This document shows, piece by piece, positions 34,711 to 45,562 of a DNA stretch of 64,000 bases. The DNA is from Siphonodentalium dalli (lineage: Eukaryota > Mollusca > Scaphopoda > Gadilida > Siphonodentaliidae). Location of the stretch: assembly GCA_032622095.1 (NCBI GenBank), contig CP136067.1:61514893-61578892 (forward strand), read 5' to 3'. The notes beneath the pieces were generated by a model, which made no database searches, was not told the DNA's origin, and was given only the letters and a program-made list of their open reading frames with translations. Both the position numbers and the translations under genes were made by a program. The stretch's first letter is position 1. Every line of letters starts with the position of its first letter.

Positions 34711-34838
34711 ACCTTCGGAGTAGAGAACCTTCGGAATAGCGAACCTTCGGAATAGTGAACCTTCGGAATAGCGAACATTCAGAATAGAGAACCTTCGGAA
34801 TAGTGGACCTTCGGGATAGCGAACCTTCGGAATAGAGA
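34711..34838 (+). repeat. 16-bp minisatellite, 8 units
   Basis: Eight consecutive ACCTTCGGAATAGNGA units with scattered changes. Confidence 0.93.
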
Positions 34839-35197
34839 CATGCCCCCCAACATGCATATTATATGCCCAGAGTTCAAAGGTATGGGCCCATAAATTTCTA
34901 AAATTGGCCCTTAAAATATTGAACCCCAAATTGGAGCCCGCGCAGAACAAAACTCAAGTCAACTGTACCTGTGTCATGTCCCAATGCAGGAGGGTCGGTA
35001 TATACCGCAAGATATATATTATTTGCCAAGAATTCAAAGGTATGGGCCCACGTAATGACATTAAATCTCAAGAAAACCCGCGAAAACAAAACAAAATCAC
35101 ATTTAATGTTTTAAGTTATTTCCTTCATAAAAAAAATCTTCGTGATAATAACCCTCTCAATATTTTAGAATATAGAATTAACCTTAAAATAACCAAA

Positions 35198-35277
35198 ACC
35201 TTCGGAATAGCGAACATTCAGAATAGAGAACCTTCGGAATAGTGGACCTTCGGGATAGCGAACCTTCTGAATAGAGA
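35198..35277 (+). repeat. 16-bp minisatellite, 5 units
   Basis: Five units matching the last five of the 34711 array apart from the initial type, which implies that three units differ between the duplicated segments. Confidence 0.92.
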
Positions 35278-35289
35278 CATGCCCCCCAA

Positions 35290-36960
35290 TTACACTGGTG
35301 GCGTAAACACATGTGCTAATCTGTGTCGGACTATCGTGACTCTATCGGTACGGTTTACTCAAGTACGAGAATACCTAATCACCCATAATGCATTCGCCCA
35401 TTGGTCCACGCGTAAATCAAATGTCCAAAACATCTTACACCGGTGGCGTAAATAACTGTATGCGTTTGAGTAATGTAAAACATGTAAACTGCATGCTGTA
35501 TTTATATTAATGTTAGCAATATTCAGTGCGGAATCTTCGGGCGCCCCGAGACAAATGGCGCCAGGACACCTCCCAAAATTTCCATTGGATCCGCCCTTGT
35601 ATATATTTATTCCTTATTCCATTCAATAAACCCATTCTATAAATTGTGAGATTAAAAGTTCGTTTAATAACAGGAAATTGAAAACATGGTGTCTGAATAT
35701 CATATTCAGATTAAAGGATTTGTACTTACTACACGATTAGCGATGTTTTTGACAAATAACTATAACAGTTTTGTTTTCATAACAATGGTTTCAACACGCG
35801 AAATTTCGTTTTTGGACAACTATCAATAATGAATATAAGAACAAAGTTCATCTATTTATCCATGTTATTCTTATTGGTCAATTATTTACAGACTTTTGTA
35901 TTTTTGAACATTTATAATTCATTTTGATAATTCGTGTCTATACGGATGTGTTGGTCAGGATAATGTTGTCGATTGTCGATATCAGCTTATACGAGGCCTC
36001 TCAGGGTTGATATAGAAGAGCACGTGTTTTGCTGACAAATTCATTCTGGCATTCTTTGACTAGCTCATGTGCTTATGTTCTGTGAGTAGGTCCACTTTCC
36101 TTTGGCCCTTCCTATGTACACATTCTTTGTCGAACTACAGGCATCGGCCCATTTCTCCTTATGGCTGGTTTGAATTTATGTTCGAAAACATTCGATGGAA
36201 AAGTTAAAATAACCAAATGGTAGTGGTGACGTGGCGCTGGTGTAAAACGTTTTTCATTCCTAAGTCTGTAAGTTCACCCCCGTGTACGTGGTATCGCCAA
36301 ACCCGAGGGTATCACCAAACCAGACCATGCGGTATTGATAAATGAACATATCTTCCCTCCGATGAATCTATATATCTCCCAGTTAAATGGTGATATCAAC
36401 TGTTCAAAAAATTATTTCGCAAAGCGGAAAGTTCCCTCAATGGGATAGCGACCATAGCTTGCTCTCACCCCGATAAATTTAATAGAAATTCCGGCTCATT
36501 TCCGATTTTATCATAAATAGTACACACTTTTTGACGTTAGGTAGTTCGTTTGAAACATAATTATCATCCATATATGGCGGCTAATGCATGTATCAATAGA
36601 AAAATATATGTTTAATTAGCCATAAAATTGTCTAGCCTGCAGAGCGGTTCGCAAAAATACTATCTGCGTCCAAGTGTGGGTAACCACCATAATTTTGGGT
36701 ATCAAAGCCGCAGATCGATCCTGCGATGAGATATCGCCAAACCAGATCCGGGATGTCAAAGATGCGAATGTTATACTTCACATTTTGACCGTTTCATTCG
36801 GACAGGCCGGCACATGGATCATATTTATTGTGGGGTTGCATGTGCAAGGGTTAAAACGTGTATGTTTGTTTGTGTTTTATGTTCTAATGTCATATTAATA
36901 GTATAGGCCCGGAATTGTACAACGAATGGAAACATTAAATCAGTGTAAATCATGAGTTAG
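35290..36960. other. No recognisable gene
   Basis: The word TACACYGGTGGCGTAAA occurs at 35291 and 35435; no coding motif or terminal repeat was found. Confidence 0.4.
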
Positions 36961-37213
36961 CAGGGACGTGGCTAGAGGGTCCCTGTTGGGGGTGTTCACC
37001 TATATTTCTAAATGCACCCCTTCCAGTAACTTCTATTTGCACCACCATGTTAGGTTCGAGTTTTCATCGAGTTTACAACGGGTTCTTCGAACTGTTGGAT
37101 ATGAAAACCCCTAAGTTTAGATTTTTTTCATCTGGTGACCATTTCAGTTCACACATTTGGCCGAAATTATTTAAATTATCTAATTATGCGGGTTTTTGTC
37201 TGAAAACAATTTA
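36961..37213 (+). mobile_element. hAT-like MITE, left-end fragment
   Basis: Starts CAGGGACGTGGCTAGAGGGTC, as in the complete copy at 38856, and keeps GGTGACCATTTCAGTTCACA, then fades near 37213. Confidence 0.6.
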
Positions 37214-37756
37214 ACACGGAGGTGAAGTTTGTTCATACAAATACCCACATAAGCTTAGAAATTAATGGTAATAAACGAATAAGCAATACATCGCGTTTTT
37301 CATATTGTCCTGATGTTTATGGCTTCCGTAATGAATATCTTTGTAAAACGTTCTGGCTTTAGCTCTAAAGGCACGGTAACTTATGCATGAATAGAGTCGT
37401 GCGCAATCCCCAACAGTGTTTATTATAAACCAAAAGCCGTGCAATGGTACTCTATATAGAGCGACACATCTGATGTGACCTTGGGGAGAACTTTAGTGCT
37501 TGTGTGGATTTCGATAAAAATCCAAGCCTCGACGACCGATTTTCACGTCATCGACGTTTTGTAAGGTCTGTGGCGCATCGCCGGCGCATCTGTTTGACCA
37601 TCAACCAAATGGCTCCATTGACAGGCAATTAGGACCGCATTATTTGTTATCGACCACCGCCAATGTTTTCTCAAGGGTTTTGTTTTTATGCCAACAATGG
37701 TCGTGGTAGCATATATAAAGGTACTGTGCACTGCTAATTGTGGCACTGTACCGACT

Positions 37757-37905
37757 GTCTGACTGAGTGATTGTTTATTTATTACAGCCAGTGTTAAATG
37801 GGACATGGACAGTAACATAACATACACAATACATAACGTATCTACATTTATATACAATATCAACCCGTGATCAAATCAAATAACACACAAGAGAAGCCGA
37901 TTCTA
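37757..37905 (-). mobile_element. LINE 3' tail fragment
   Basis: The plus-strand GATTGTTTATTTATTACAGCC start mirrors the 3' tail of the LINE at 27988 (GATTGTTTATTTCCAGCC), followed by AACATAACATACACAATACA-type UTR sequence. No coding part. Confidence 0.5.
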
Positions 37906-38009
37906 ATCGGAGGCGGGGTCTGACGAATATTGCCGTAAACACAGGACCGGGGTGTGTGTGTGGACTGGAGCCCAGAAAAACCCAATTTTCCCGGTGCTTG
38001 CAAATTTTT

Positions 38010-38130
38010 TTCCTGATGGGTTTTTCCAAATTATTTACAAATACTGAGACTGTTCTATTGTTCTGCAGCTAAATACCACCTTATTGGTTGGAGGGTGAAT
38101 ATACACATGTATGTTGCAATAGTGAGGCCC
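38010..38130 (+). repeat. Dispersed 120-bp repeat, copy 1
   Basis: CCTGATGGGTTT.TTCCAAATT through TGTTGCAATA.TGAGGC is shared with 46622-46740, about 95 percent alike by eye. Confidence 0.88.
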
Positions 38131-38348
38131 TAACAGTATTCCATACATATATTCAAATCAACCCACAAACATCAGACAAATTCATTTCACGCACTTTCTC
38201 ACAATCATGCAATCACGCGCTCGCTTCCTATTGCATGATTTGCAGTTATAGGTTATGTTCTGTCCATATAATCCGAGTAGCTGCCCGTGTTTGGTTTTGT
38301 AGATTTAGACCAATTCTTATTAGAAGTGGACCACGTTTCAGCTATTTG

Positions 38349-38349
<1 letters not shown>

Positions 38350-38391
<42 letters not shown>

Positions 38392-38404
38392 GCTATATAC
38401 ATAC

Positions 38405-38476
<72 letters not shown>

Positions 38477-38557
38477 CTATATATATATACATATATATAT
38501 ATAGCTATATAAAAATATATATATACATATAGCTATATACATATATATATATATATA
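38350..38557. repeat. (TA)n microsatellite with TAGCTA/TACATA interruptions
   Basis: A 200-bp AT-dinucleotide tract next to the 3' tail of the large LINE, of which it may be an expansion. Confidence 0.95.
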
Positions 38558-38705
38558 TTTCACAGTTTAATGTATATCTATTATTTATTTATTCATGTTT
38601 ATTTATATGTTCGCGTCTTCGGATTTTATGGACAGGACAGAAGGTGGAAGATTTAAATGCGACTTATGGTGAACACCCGTAACGTTCAAAGATCAAATGT
38701 TGTTT

Positions 38706-38855
38706 AACACAAACCGTCATGCGTAGTGGTTGAGAGTTCGACAAATTAAGTTTGTGTGAAGAACAATGAATCTCGTAAACTCAGAGGTGTCCTCAACTTG
38801 CTCAAGATATGTGAATATATCACGTGGAAGATGTGTGAGATGAAGCTATAAGAGG
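38706..38855 (-). pseudogene. LINE ORF2 end, downstream of the MITE
   Basis: After the MITE the frame continues for about 45 codons (LPRDIFTYLEQVEDTSEFTR is the clear part) and ends at a TGA near 38706. A TAG lies just past the junction. The continuation shows that the MITE landed in coding sequence. Confidence 0.6.
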
Positions 38856-39929
38856 CAGGGACGTGGCTTTAGGGTCTCCGTTGGGGATGTCCACCTTGGG
38901 AAATTCCATCTGCACCCCCCTTGAATCAGAATTAGACCAAACACAAGTTTTGCATAATTCCATTTGCACACCCTCCCCTTGCACCTCAGTGCTCAGGCCC
39001 AATATCCTAAAATAAACCATGGTGCTATATCCCCGGTATGAGAACAATAAGATATTTAACCTGAAAAATTGCATAAATCCTAACATCTAGTGGTCCAAAT
39101 GCACATGGCTACGGGCAAGAGACCAGGACACACCGCCTGATCATGGCTGTTCGGCCCGGTGTGAGAAAATTTTGAAATCTGAACATCCTAGCATCTAGAC
39201 TTTCCTCAACTGAAGCTTTCCTAGTGTTGGAAATGTCAAACCTCATGCTCCCTCAGGTTGGAAAATTCTCCAATTGATGACCATTTCAGTTCACAAGTTT
39301 GACCAAATGTAGTAAAATTGTTTATTATTTTCTTAAACTAATTAGCAGTTTTCTAGTGGCCACGGGGGAGGGACAATGACACACCGGGCCGAACATGGTT
39401 GGTTTTGAAATCTGAACAAGAAAATCGTAAAATCCTAGCATCCAGACTAGCCTCAAGCCTTCCTAGGGTTGGAAATTTCAAACCTGACACACCCCCTTAG
39501 GTTGGAAAATTTCCAACTGATGACAATTCCAATGACAATGTTAACCAAATGTATGACAATATTGTTTTCTTAAATTAACTAGCAGTTTTTGACTGGCCAC
39601 GGCGGAGGGACCAGGACACAAGCTTTCCAAGTGTTGGAAATTTCCAACCTGTCACCCCCATAAGGTTGGAAAATTTCCAAATGATGACCATTTCAGTCCA
39701 ATAATTGGACCAAAAATAGGAAATTATGCAAATATTGGTCCAAAAACAATTAATTCCCCCCCCCAATAAATTGTTTGAAATTCAAACAACAAGAACATTT
39801 TCAACCTATTGTTGGTGTGAAATTTCCAACTAATGTTTTGGCAGGTATGAAATTTCCAACTGTTGAAAATTTTGACCAAAGTTGGGGGGAGGGTGAGACA
39901 CCCCAAACCCCCCTGTCGCCACGTCTCTG
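38856..39929 (+). mobile_element. Complete hAT-like MITE
   Basis: A 1074-bp element with ends CAGGGACGTGGC and GCCACGTCTCTG (inverted, one mismatch) and a perfect 8-bp target duplication ATAAGAGG at 38848-38855 and 39930-39937. An 8-bp duplication with CAGGG-type ends is diagnostic of the hAT superfamily. The interior has no transposase; it consists of three related units with GGTTGGAAATTTTCCAAC-type palindromes and GGCCACGG(G/C)GGAGGGAC blocks. Other copies: 18590, 36961 and 54180. Confidence 0.92.
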
Positions 39930-40485
39930 ATAAGAGGTCGCTGTTGCGGATACTCGTGGGCCATACGAATAGCGGTATGCCGAAACGATCAATCATCTGG
40001 TACCACATTTCGTTTCTGTGGGAATGCATAAGTGAGCTACTGCATGAGATAAGTGCGTGCTCGATAATATCAGAGTGTGACTGACAGCATAATGTACATG
40101 TATTTTGTTGAGAGAATGCGCTTCCTGCGATGAGCTGACCGACTGTGACAAATGCAATTTTATGCATAGGGTATTTACGACATGTTCTCCATACGTGACA
40201 CATAGTAGGGTTTGGCTGAATTTGTCGAAAGCGCGCAAATGAAGTGTCACAATTTGTTCTTTCTGTCCATTTCTGTTCGCATTTGTCGTTAATCGCGGTT
40301 TTGGTAATGCGCTTCCATTCGGATCTCAGAGGAAATGAGCAGAAATGAGCATACTGATGCATATGATCGGATAGATTGTATTCACGAAGAGTGTCGCTGA
40401 TGAACGAATTTGGGTTTTCCAGTTGTCCCGTGAAGTAATTGTGAAGTCTTGTGACAAAAATCTCCTTGCAAGCTTTGCCAGGAGG
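39930..40485 (-). pseudogene. LINE ORF2 C-terminal part between the two insertions
   Basis: About 185 codons from the Gypsy junction to the MITE junction. It contains RTCRKYPMHKIAFVTVGQL, then the knuckle CTLCCQSHSDIIEHALISC (C-X2-C..H..C) and RFGIPLFVWPTSIRNSDLL. Frames that seem to run on to 39724 and up to 40506 read into the MITE and the LTR and are artefacts. It is homologous to the LINE piece at 7088-8047. Confidence 0.8.
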
Positions 40486-40683
40486 TGTGATACCTTGCTG
40501 TATCAATATTCAGTAAAGTACGGAGTAGTAATGAACACGTGAGATTAGTACTTGGGCGCTGACATCTTTATTTATGACACATCCGGAATTACTTCCCTTA
40601 CAATAGTACACATCTACAACATTACTTCCCTTACAATAGTACACATCTACAACCTGAAGTTGCAGCTATCACAGGATATTACA
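40486..40683 (-). repeat. Gypsy 3' LTR
   Basis: 198 bp, TG...CA ends. It contains a 33-bp tandem duplication (40588-40620, 40621-40653). The polypurine tract AAAAGGGTGAGAGA lies just inside (40684-40697, minus strand). Confidence 0.95.
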
Positions 40684-40803
40684 TCTCTCACCCTTTTATA
40701 TGAAAAATTTGGTTATAACTTGTGAAAACATTAAAATACCCTATACCAGAGGATACCATCAACTACTGATAGTCATTGTCATTTGTGCCAACAATTAATA
40801 CAA

Positions 40804-42305
40804 CTAATAAATGTTATAGTCCTTCTGCCATTCAGGATTGGTCTTAGTACGCTGTGGACGGATATGATCAATGGCTTGGGCAGCATCGACAGATTCGGTA
40901 ACAGTCTCGGTGTCGACGGTTACGGTCTGGGCGTAGTTTTCGGTTCTCGGTGCGATTTTGTGTTGAATAATTTCAGCGATCTTATCGCGCTGGCATTGGA
41001 TGTTGTCGTCCGGTACAACTTTGAACTCAGACATGTTCCGAGTAACGTATCTGCCATTCCCACGCGCGGTTATCATGGTCCCTTTAACACTTTCCACAAC
41101 AAATGAATTTGGGAAGTATGGCGATGAGAACTTGTCGACGAACCCATGCTTTCTGAGTAATACCGACTGTCCTGGATGAAACTCAGATTTACCACTAAAA
41201 TTCAGTTTAGCCTCTGCGTTCTGCTTCATAGTGTCCTTGCGCGCACTATCTCTGTCATTCGGTTCAGCTGTAATCTCAGGAAGGCGCACACGCATGTTAC
41301 GTCCGAATAACGCGGTGGCTGGCGGAATGTTTGTTGTGGAGTGTGGCGTTGCACGATAGTTACGAAGGAATCGATACAGTTCTTGTTTCCACACTTTACC
41401 ATCGGTAATTGCAGTGCGTATGGCTTTCTTCAATGTTCGCATAAATCGCTCAACTTCGCTGTTGGCGCTCGGCCAGTACGGTGTGATTTTCCTGTGCTTG
41501 AACCCTGAGTATGCTGCAAACTCTTTAAAGTCAAAACTGTTGAACGGAGGTCCATTGTCTGACTTCAGTACGCACGGTTGTCCAAACGTTGCGAAAATTC
41601 TGTCCAGTTTGGGAATTACGGTTTTAGCGGCAGTTGACGAAACTATTTCCACCTCTGGGAATCGTGAATAATCGTCCATTACGACAAGGAGATATTCACC
41701 ATTTGGAAGTTCTGCAAAGTCTACGCTAACTTCAGTCCATGGAGATTTTGGAAGTTGTGACATTTGCAATGGTTCTTTGGTACCATCGACGATGTTTGCG
41801 GAACACGTTATGCACGATTTAACTTTTTGTTCCACCATTGAGTCCATCTTTGGGAACCAGACTTTTTCTCGCAGAAGTTGTTTTGTCTTCGTCATTCCCT
41901 GTTGGCCTTCATGCGCAATGTCAATAACGTGTTGTTGGTAGAGTTCGGGAATTACTATTTTGCTGTCTTTCAGTACGATACCGTTTTCAGTCGCACTGAG
42001 TTCATCGCGTATTTGATATAGCGAACTGAGTTCATCGCGTATTTGATATAGCGATTGGAGAAAACTGTCTGGTTTCATTTTCGAAATTGTGTCCCATTGT
42101 CCAGTTTGCATGGCGGTTATACACCAACTCAAACTATCGTCACTCCGAGTAGCGGCTTGTAATTGTTCTAGTGTCAATGACTTTGGAGTTGCATTGTTTG
42201 CAAGAAAGTTAATGTACGCGTCTGCCATTGACTGTTCCTTGCGTGTTGGCACAACAGGACCAACTGGATGACGCGACATGAAATCGGCTAGATTGTCCTT
42301 ATATC
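40804..42305 (-). pseudogene. Gypsy integrase (end of pol)
   Basis: The longest open part of the element, about 500 codons. It has an HHCC zinc domain (H..AHEGQQGMTK...CITC), the DDE catalytic core (first Asp in VSVDFAEL, second in KSDNGPPF, Glu in NSEVERFMRTLKK) and the FLRNYRATPHSTT block, then a basic C-terminal tail. Integrase joins the DNA copy to host DNA. A 30-bp tandem duplication (42001-42060) adds ten residues in frame. It is open, but connected to RNase H only through a frameshift near 42305. Confidence 0.88.
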
Positions 42306-42625
42306 GGGTCGATATTCTACGGCAATATCGTATTCTTGTAACTGGAGGATCCATCGGCGGATTCTCGGTGTAGCATTCGACGTCACGTTATTCAAAAACG
42401 GCAGCAGCGGCTTGTGGTCACTGAATACGGTACAATGACTTCCATACACGTACAAATGGAAATGCATCACAGCCCAACATATCGCCAGACTTTCACGTTC
42501 GATTTGTGAGTAGCGTTGTTCAACTGGAGAAAGTGCACGTGACGCGTACGCGATTACTTTCACACTTTCATCGAACGGATCCCTTTGTGTCAGAATTCCA
42601 GCTACGCCGACTGCATGGGGATGCA
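42290..42625 (-). pseudogene. Gypsy RNase H
   Basis: About 110 codons with ASRALSPVEQRYSQIERESL and TVFSDHKPLL, typical of the Gypsy RNase H that removes the RNA strand after reverse transcription. Frameshifts near 42620 and 42305 separate it from the reverse transcriptase upstream and the integrase downstream. Confidence 0.82.
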
Positions 42626-43076
42626 TCAACTAAAAGCTCCGTTGTTTTGTTGATATCGAAATACGACACAGTTGCATCCGAACACAATGCATCTTGTATG
42701 GCCCGAAATGCATTCTCATGCTCAGAATGCCACTGCCATTCTGCAGATTGGTGAGTGAGCTTTCTCAGTGGCCCACTGATCGTAGAGAACTTCGGAATGA
42801 ATCGCGCACAATATGTGAACATGCCAAGAAATGATTTCACTTCATTGGCATTCACAGGCTTCGCGAAGTTCTGTATTGCAGCTACCTTGCTTGGATGAAC
42901 GGACATACCTTCGTCGCTGAAGATATACCCGTAAAACTCGATGCGCGTTTTGCCAATCACACATTTGTCGCGGTGAAGGGTTAAACCCTTCTCTCTTAAC
43001 CGATCGAGCACTAACCGAACACTTTCATCGTGCGCGGCTCTGGTAGGTGCATGCACTAGAATATCATCGCACACAT
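42620..43076 (-). pseudogene. Gypsy reverse transcriptase, second part (after the insertion)
   Basis: Starts at the catalytic box (CDDILVHA; the Asp pair is kept) and runs through the thumb (KCVIGKTRIEFYGYIFSDEG) to PLRKLTHQSAEWQW and the first residues of RNase H. The in-frame sequence upstream of 43076 belongs to the inserted 384-bp element and not to the Gypsy protein. Confidence 0.82.
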
Positions 43077-43460
43077 GACTCACAAACGTTTGATATCTCA
43101 CCTCACACTCTTGTCTACACCGATCTATACTTCGTTCCGCTATACTAAATCTATTTTCAATCAATTTCTTTCTATTATTCCATAAGAAAAAAAAATCTCA
43201 TTTTTATATATCTATCGATCCAGCCCACACTGTGAGTAGCTAAGTAACATATATACCAACAACGATCTTCTAAAATTAGTATGAACTTAACTACCTATAT
43301 TATTATGTTACCCTTCTCACATTGTGGGCCTATTCACACGTAATCGGAAACGACCCCCATAAGCTTTATGCTTGATGTCGGATCCCCTCCATAAACCCAT
43401 ATTCATGATTCACATTTTGTAACATATATTGTATTGAATTATATGGAATAAATACTGTTT
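43077..43460 (+). mobile_element. 384-bp insertion in the Gypsy reverse transcriptase
   Basis: Interrupts the reverse transcriptase just before the catalytic Asp pair. The flanks share ACAT (43073-43076 and 43461-43464), and joining them after removal restores the frame. Its right end GGAATAAATACTGTTT matches 56262-56280 (CATGGAATAAATACTGTTT), which suggests the 3' end of a retroposon on the plus strand, probably a LINE or SINE. No A/B box was found. Confidence 0.75.
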
Positions 43461-43960
43461 ACATCAATGACCCCGGGAATATTTTTGAGCACGTCGCTCA
43501 GCACATTTTGGAAGATTTCCGAACTGCTTGATAGACCCATCGTGAGACGCTTGAATCGGAATAGGCTTATATGACTGGAGAATGTGGTAATGTAGCGACT
43601 ATCTTGATGAAGAACGCACTGATTGAATGCAGAATTCAAATCTAGAATAGAGTAGAACTTCGAACCGTTGACTTCTATGATGATGTCGTCGAGGGTTGGT
43701 GAAATATGCCGTTCCCGTTGAATACATTTGTTTACTGCTCGCATGTCAACAGTAAGTCGTAGGTTGTTTCGGCTTAGGAACAGGATGTAGCGCAGAAACC
43801 TATGGTGTGGAACCGCTTTCTACTCGTTCGATGATGTCGTTCTTCAAATGTTCGTGTAATTCACGTTCGACTGCCCTTCTTGTATGAAATGGAATTCGTC
43901 GATGAGGCTGTATCAAACCTGGAACGGTTTCATCGATGTGAAGTTTTATTTTTCTGTCGT
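43461..43960 (-). pseudogene. Gypsy reverse transcriptase, first part
   Basis: Fingers and palm start: LNDRKIKLH, HEHLKNDIIERVESGSTP and, at 43439-43744, VNKCIQRERHISPTLDD, motif A YSILDLNSAFNQ, and FKRLTMGLSSSSEIFQN. A TAG at 43800-43802 replaces the Trp codon usual after STP, and frame changes lie near 43970 and 43760. It therefore cannot be translated through. Confidence 0.82.
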
Positions 43961-44590
43961 TCAGTTTCCCGATCTTCTCCTTTGCAGAGAAAACATCATG
44001 TCTTGTGATTTATCACTGATTTGCTTTACTGTTGCACTTTGGTGTAATTTTATCACTTCTAAGTCAGTGGCAGTTTTGTAACTGAGCAAATTGACAGACT
44101 GACCATGAACGACAAAAATGTCCACTTTGACGGAATGTTCATTTACTGTCATATCAGCCTTGAATTTGCCGGTAACTGGTAATGTCTCATTGCTGCCATA
44201 TGGAAACAGCTTGACGTTTGTAGTATGTAGTTTAAGTGGTTCAGTCCATTGTTGCAGTGTCGTATCACTCATCAAATTAACAGTCGTGCCTGTGTCAATG
44301 AGGGATGTCTCGGAATGTACACCATTAACAAGCACTTCAATCTGTGGTTGCCCCGAATCTGGACTGATAGAGAGTGTGTACCCTTCTTCTTCATCAAAAC
44401 ATGACGCAGCATTCCGGTGTACCTCAGTTTCATCTGTAATTTCAGCAATCTCTGTATTGACTTGAGGTGTGCGAGTTGGATCTGTTTGTAACGAGAATGC
44501 ACACTCTTCTTCTGCATCAGATGCAACATCTGATTTTTGGGACACCTCAATTGAGTGAACATTTCTGTTGGACTGCGACTGCCGACACAC
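43961..44590 (-). pseudogene. Gypsy protease region
   Basis: About 200 codons in the gag frame. After a linker rich in Glu and Ser comes the retroviral-type aspartic protease: catalytic triplet in SLIDTGTTVNLM near residue 97 and the second conserved block NLLSYKTATDLEV near 168. It would cut the polyprotein. It starts inside the second zinc knuckle; the frame ends at a stop (43961-43963) caused by a frameshift before the reverse transcriptase. Confidence 0.82.
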
Positions 44591-45352
44591 TCGTTGAAAA
44601 TGATTTAGCTGATGGCACGCCGTACACTTTTGGCCTATAGCTGGACACGGTTAACCTTTATGTGGAAAAGGTCCTCCACACCGATAGCATGACTGGTGAC
44701 CTCGATGATCTGGTTTTGTGAATGGTCGAGAGAACTGCTTCGGTTTCGCACCTTTGTTTAGATTGTTTACACTTGCTTCTGCGCCACGATTATTGAAAGA
44801 GGCGTGTTCGATGGCCGCAGCTGCTGAATCCACTGCTTCGTGTGTTCGTGCCATCTCCTGGGCTTGGTTGAGTGTGAGATCTGACCCCTTTTCGAGCAGT
44901 CGTTTTCTTAGTGACTTTGAGATGCATTTATCGATTATTTGATCGCGTATATTGTCTTATAATGCATCACCGAAATTGCACATTGCTGCTTTCTGCCGCA
45001 ATCTCATGGAAAACTTATCGATGGTTTCTTGAGCTTCTTGACACATTTGTCTGAACTGATGTCTTTGAAAAAGTTCATTGTTCCCATATTGATGGAAATG
45101 GTCCGTTAATTTTGTCAAAGCTTTGTCGTATGCTTCCGCATTTCCAGTATTCTGTAGCGTTTCAAAGATATCTTGGACATCTGGACCTGCGATGTGTAGG
45201 AGGAGCGCACGCTTCCGTGCATTCTCTGTGACGCCCTTCGCGGCGATGAAAATTTCGAAGCTTCGCTTCCATTTTATCCATCTTGCACAGACGGTTGAAT
45301 TATCGTTCACATCAAATTGTGAGAGTCCGAGCACGTCTATTTGTTGTGCCAT
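44591..45352 (-). pseudogene. Gypsy gag
   Basis: The frame opens at ATG 45352, only 12 bases after the 5' LTR. It has a capsid-like part (FIAAKGVTENARKRALLLHI, FRQMCQEAQETIDKFSMRLR) and two zinc knuckles, CYRCGGPFPHKG..C and CTACHQLNHFQRVC, that would bind RNA. TAA codons at 44957-44959 and 44651-44653 break it, the second within the first knuckle. Frame is unchanged across both stops, so these are nonsense mutations, not programmed shifts. Confidence 0.85.
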
Positions 45353-45364
45353 CTCCGTCGCCAA
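45349..45364 (-). promoter_or_regulatory. Gypsy primer-binding site
   Basis: TGGCGACGGAGATGG starts one base inside the 5' LTR and begins with TGG, complementary to a tRNA CCA end. It overlaps the gag start codon. The tRNA used was not identified. Confidence 0.6.
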
Positions 45365-45562
45365 TGTGATACCTTGCTGTATTAATATTCAGTAAAGTAC
45401 GGAGTAGTAATGAACACGTGAGATTAGTACTTGGGCGCTAACATCTTTATTTATGACACATCCGGAATTACTTCCCTTACAATAGTACACATCTACAACA
45501 TTACTTCCCTTACAATAGTACACATCTACAACCTGCAGTTGCAGCTATCACAGGATATTACA
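45365..45562 (-). repeat. Gypsy 5' LTR
   Basis: 198 bp. It differs from the 3' LTR at three positions (about 98.5 percent identity) and carries the same 33-bp tandem duplication (45467-45532). Confidence 0.95.

Larger units (their letters stand above)
34449..35285 (+). repeat. 485-bp tandem duplication containing a 16-bp minisatellite
   Basis: The segment 34557-34850 (CGTAATGACATTAAATCTCA ... GAGACATGCCCCCCAA) is repeated at 35047-35285. Within each copy is a minisatellite of ACCTTCGGAATAGCGA units. Confidence 0.85.

Noticed and set aside
29329-35599. CAGTGGCGGATCCA at 29329 and an inverted TGGATCCGCCCTTG at 35586 could be the ends of one 6.3-kb hAT-type element.
   Set aside because: Only about 12 of 14 bases agree, the flanks are AT dinucleotide runs in which a target duplication cannot be judged, and the interval is full of unrelated repeats. 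They may be ends of two different elements.
38088-38532. A long frame encoding Ile/Tyr repeats.
   Set aside because: Translation of a TA microsatellite.
44118-44465. Plus-strand frames inside the Gypsy element.
   Set aside because: Antisense shadows of gag-pol; the minus-strand proteins have the recognisable motifs.
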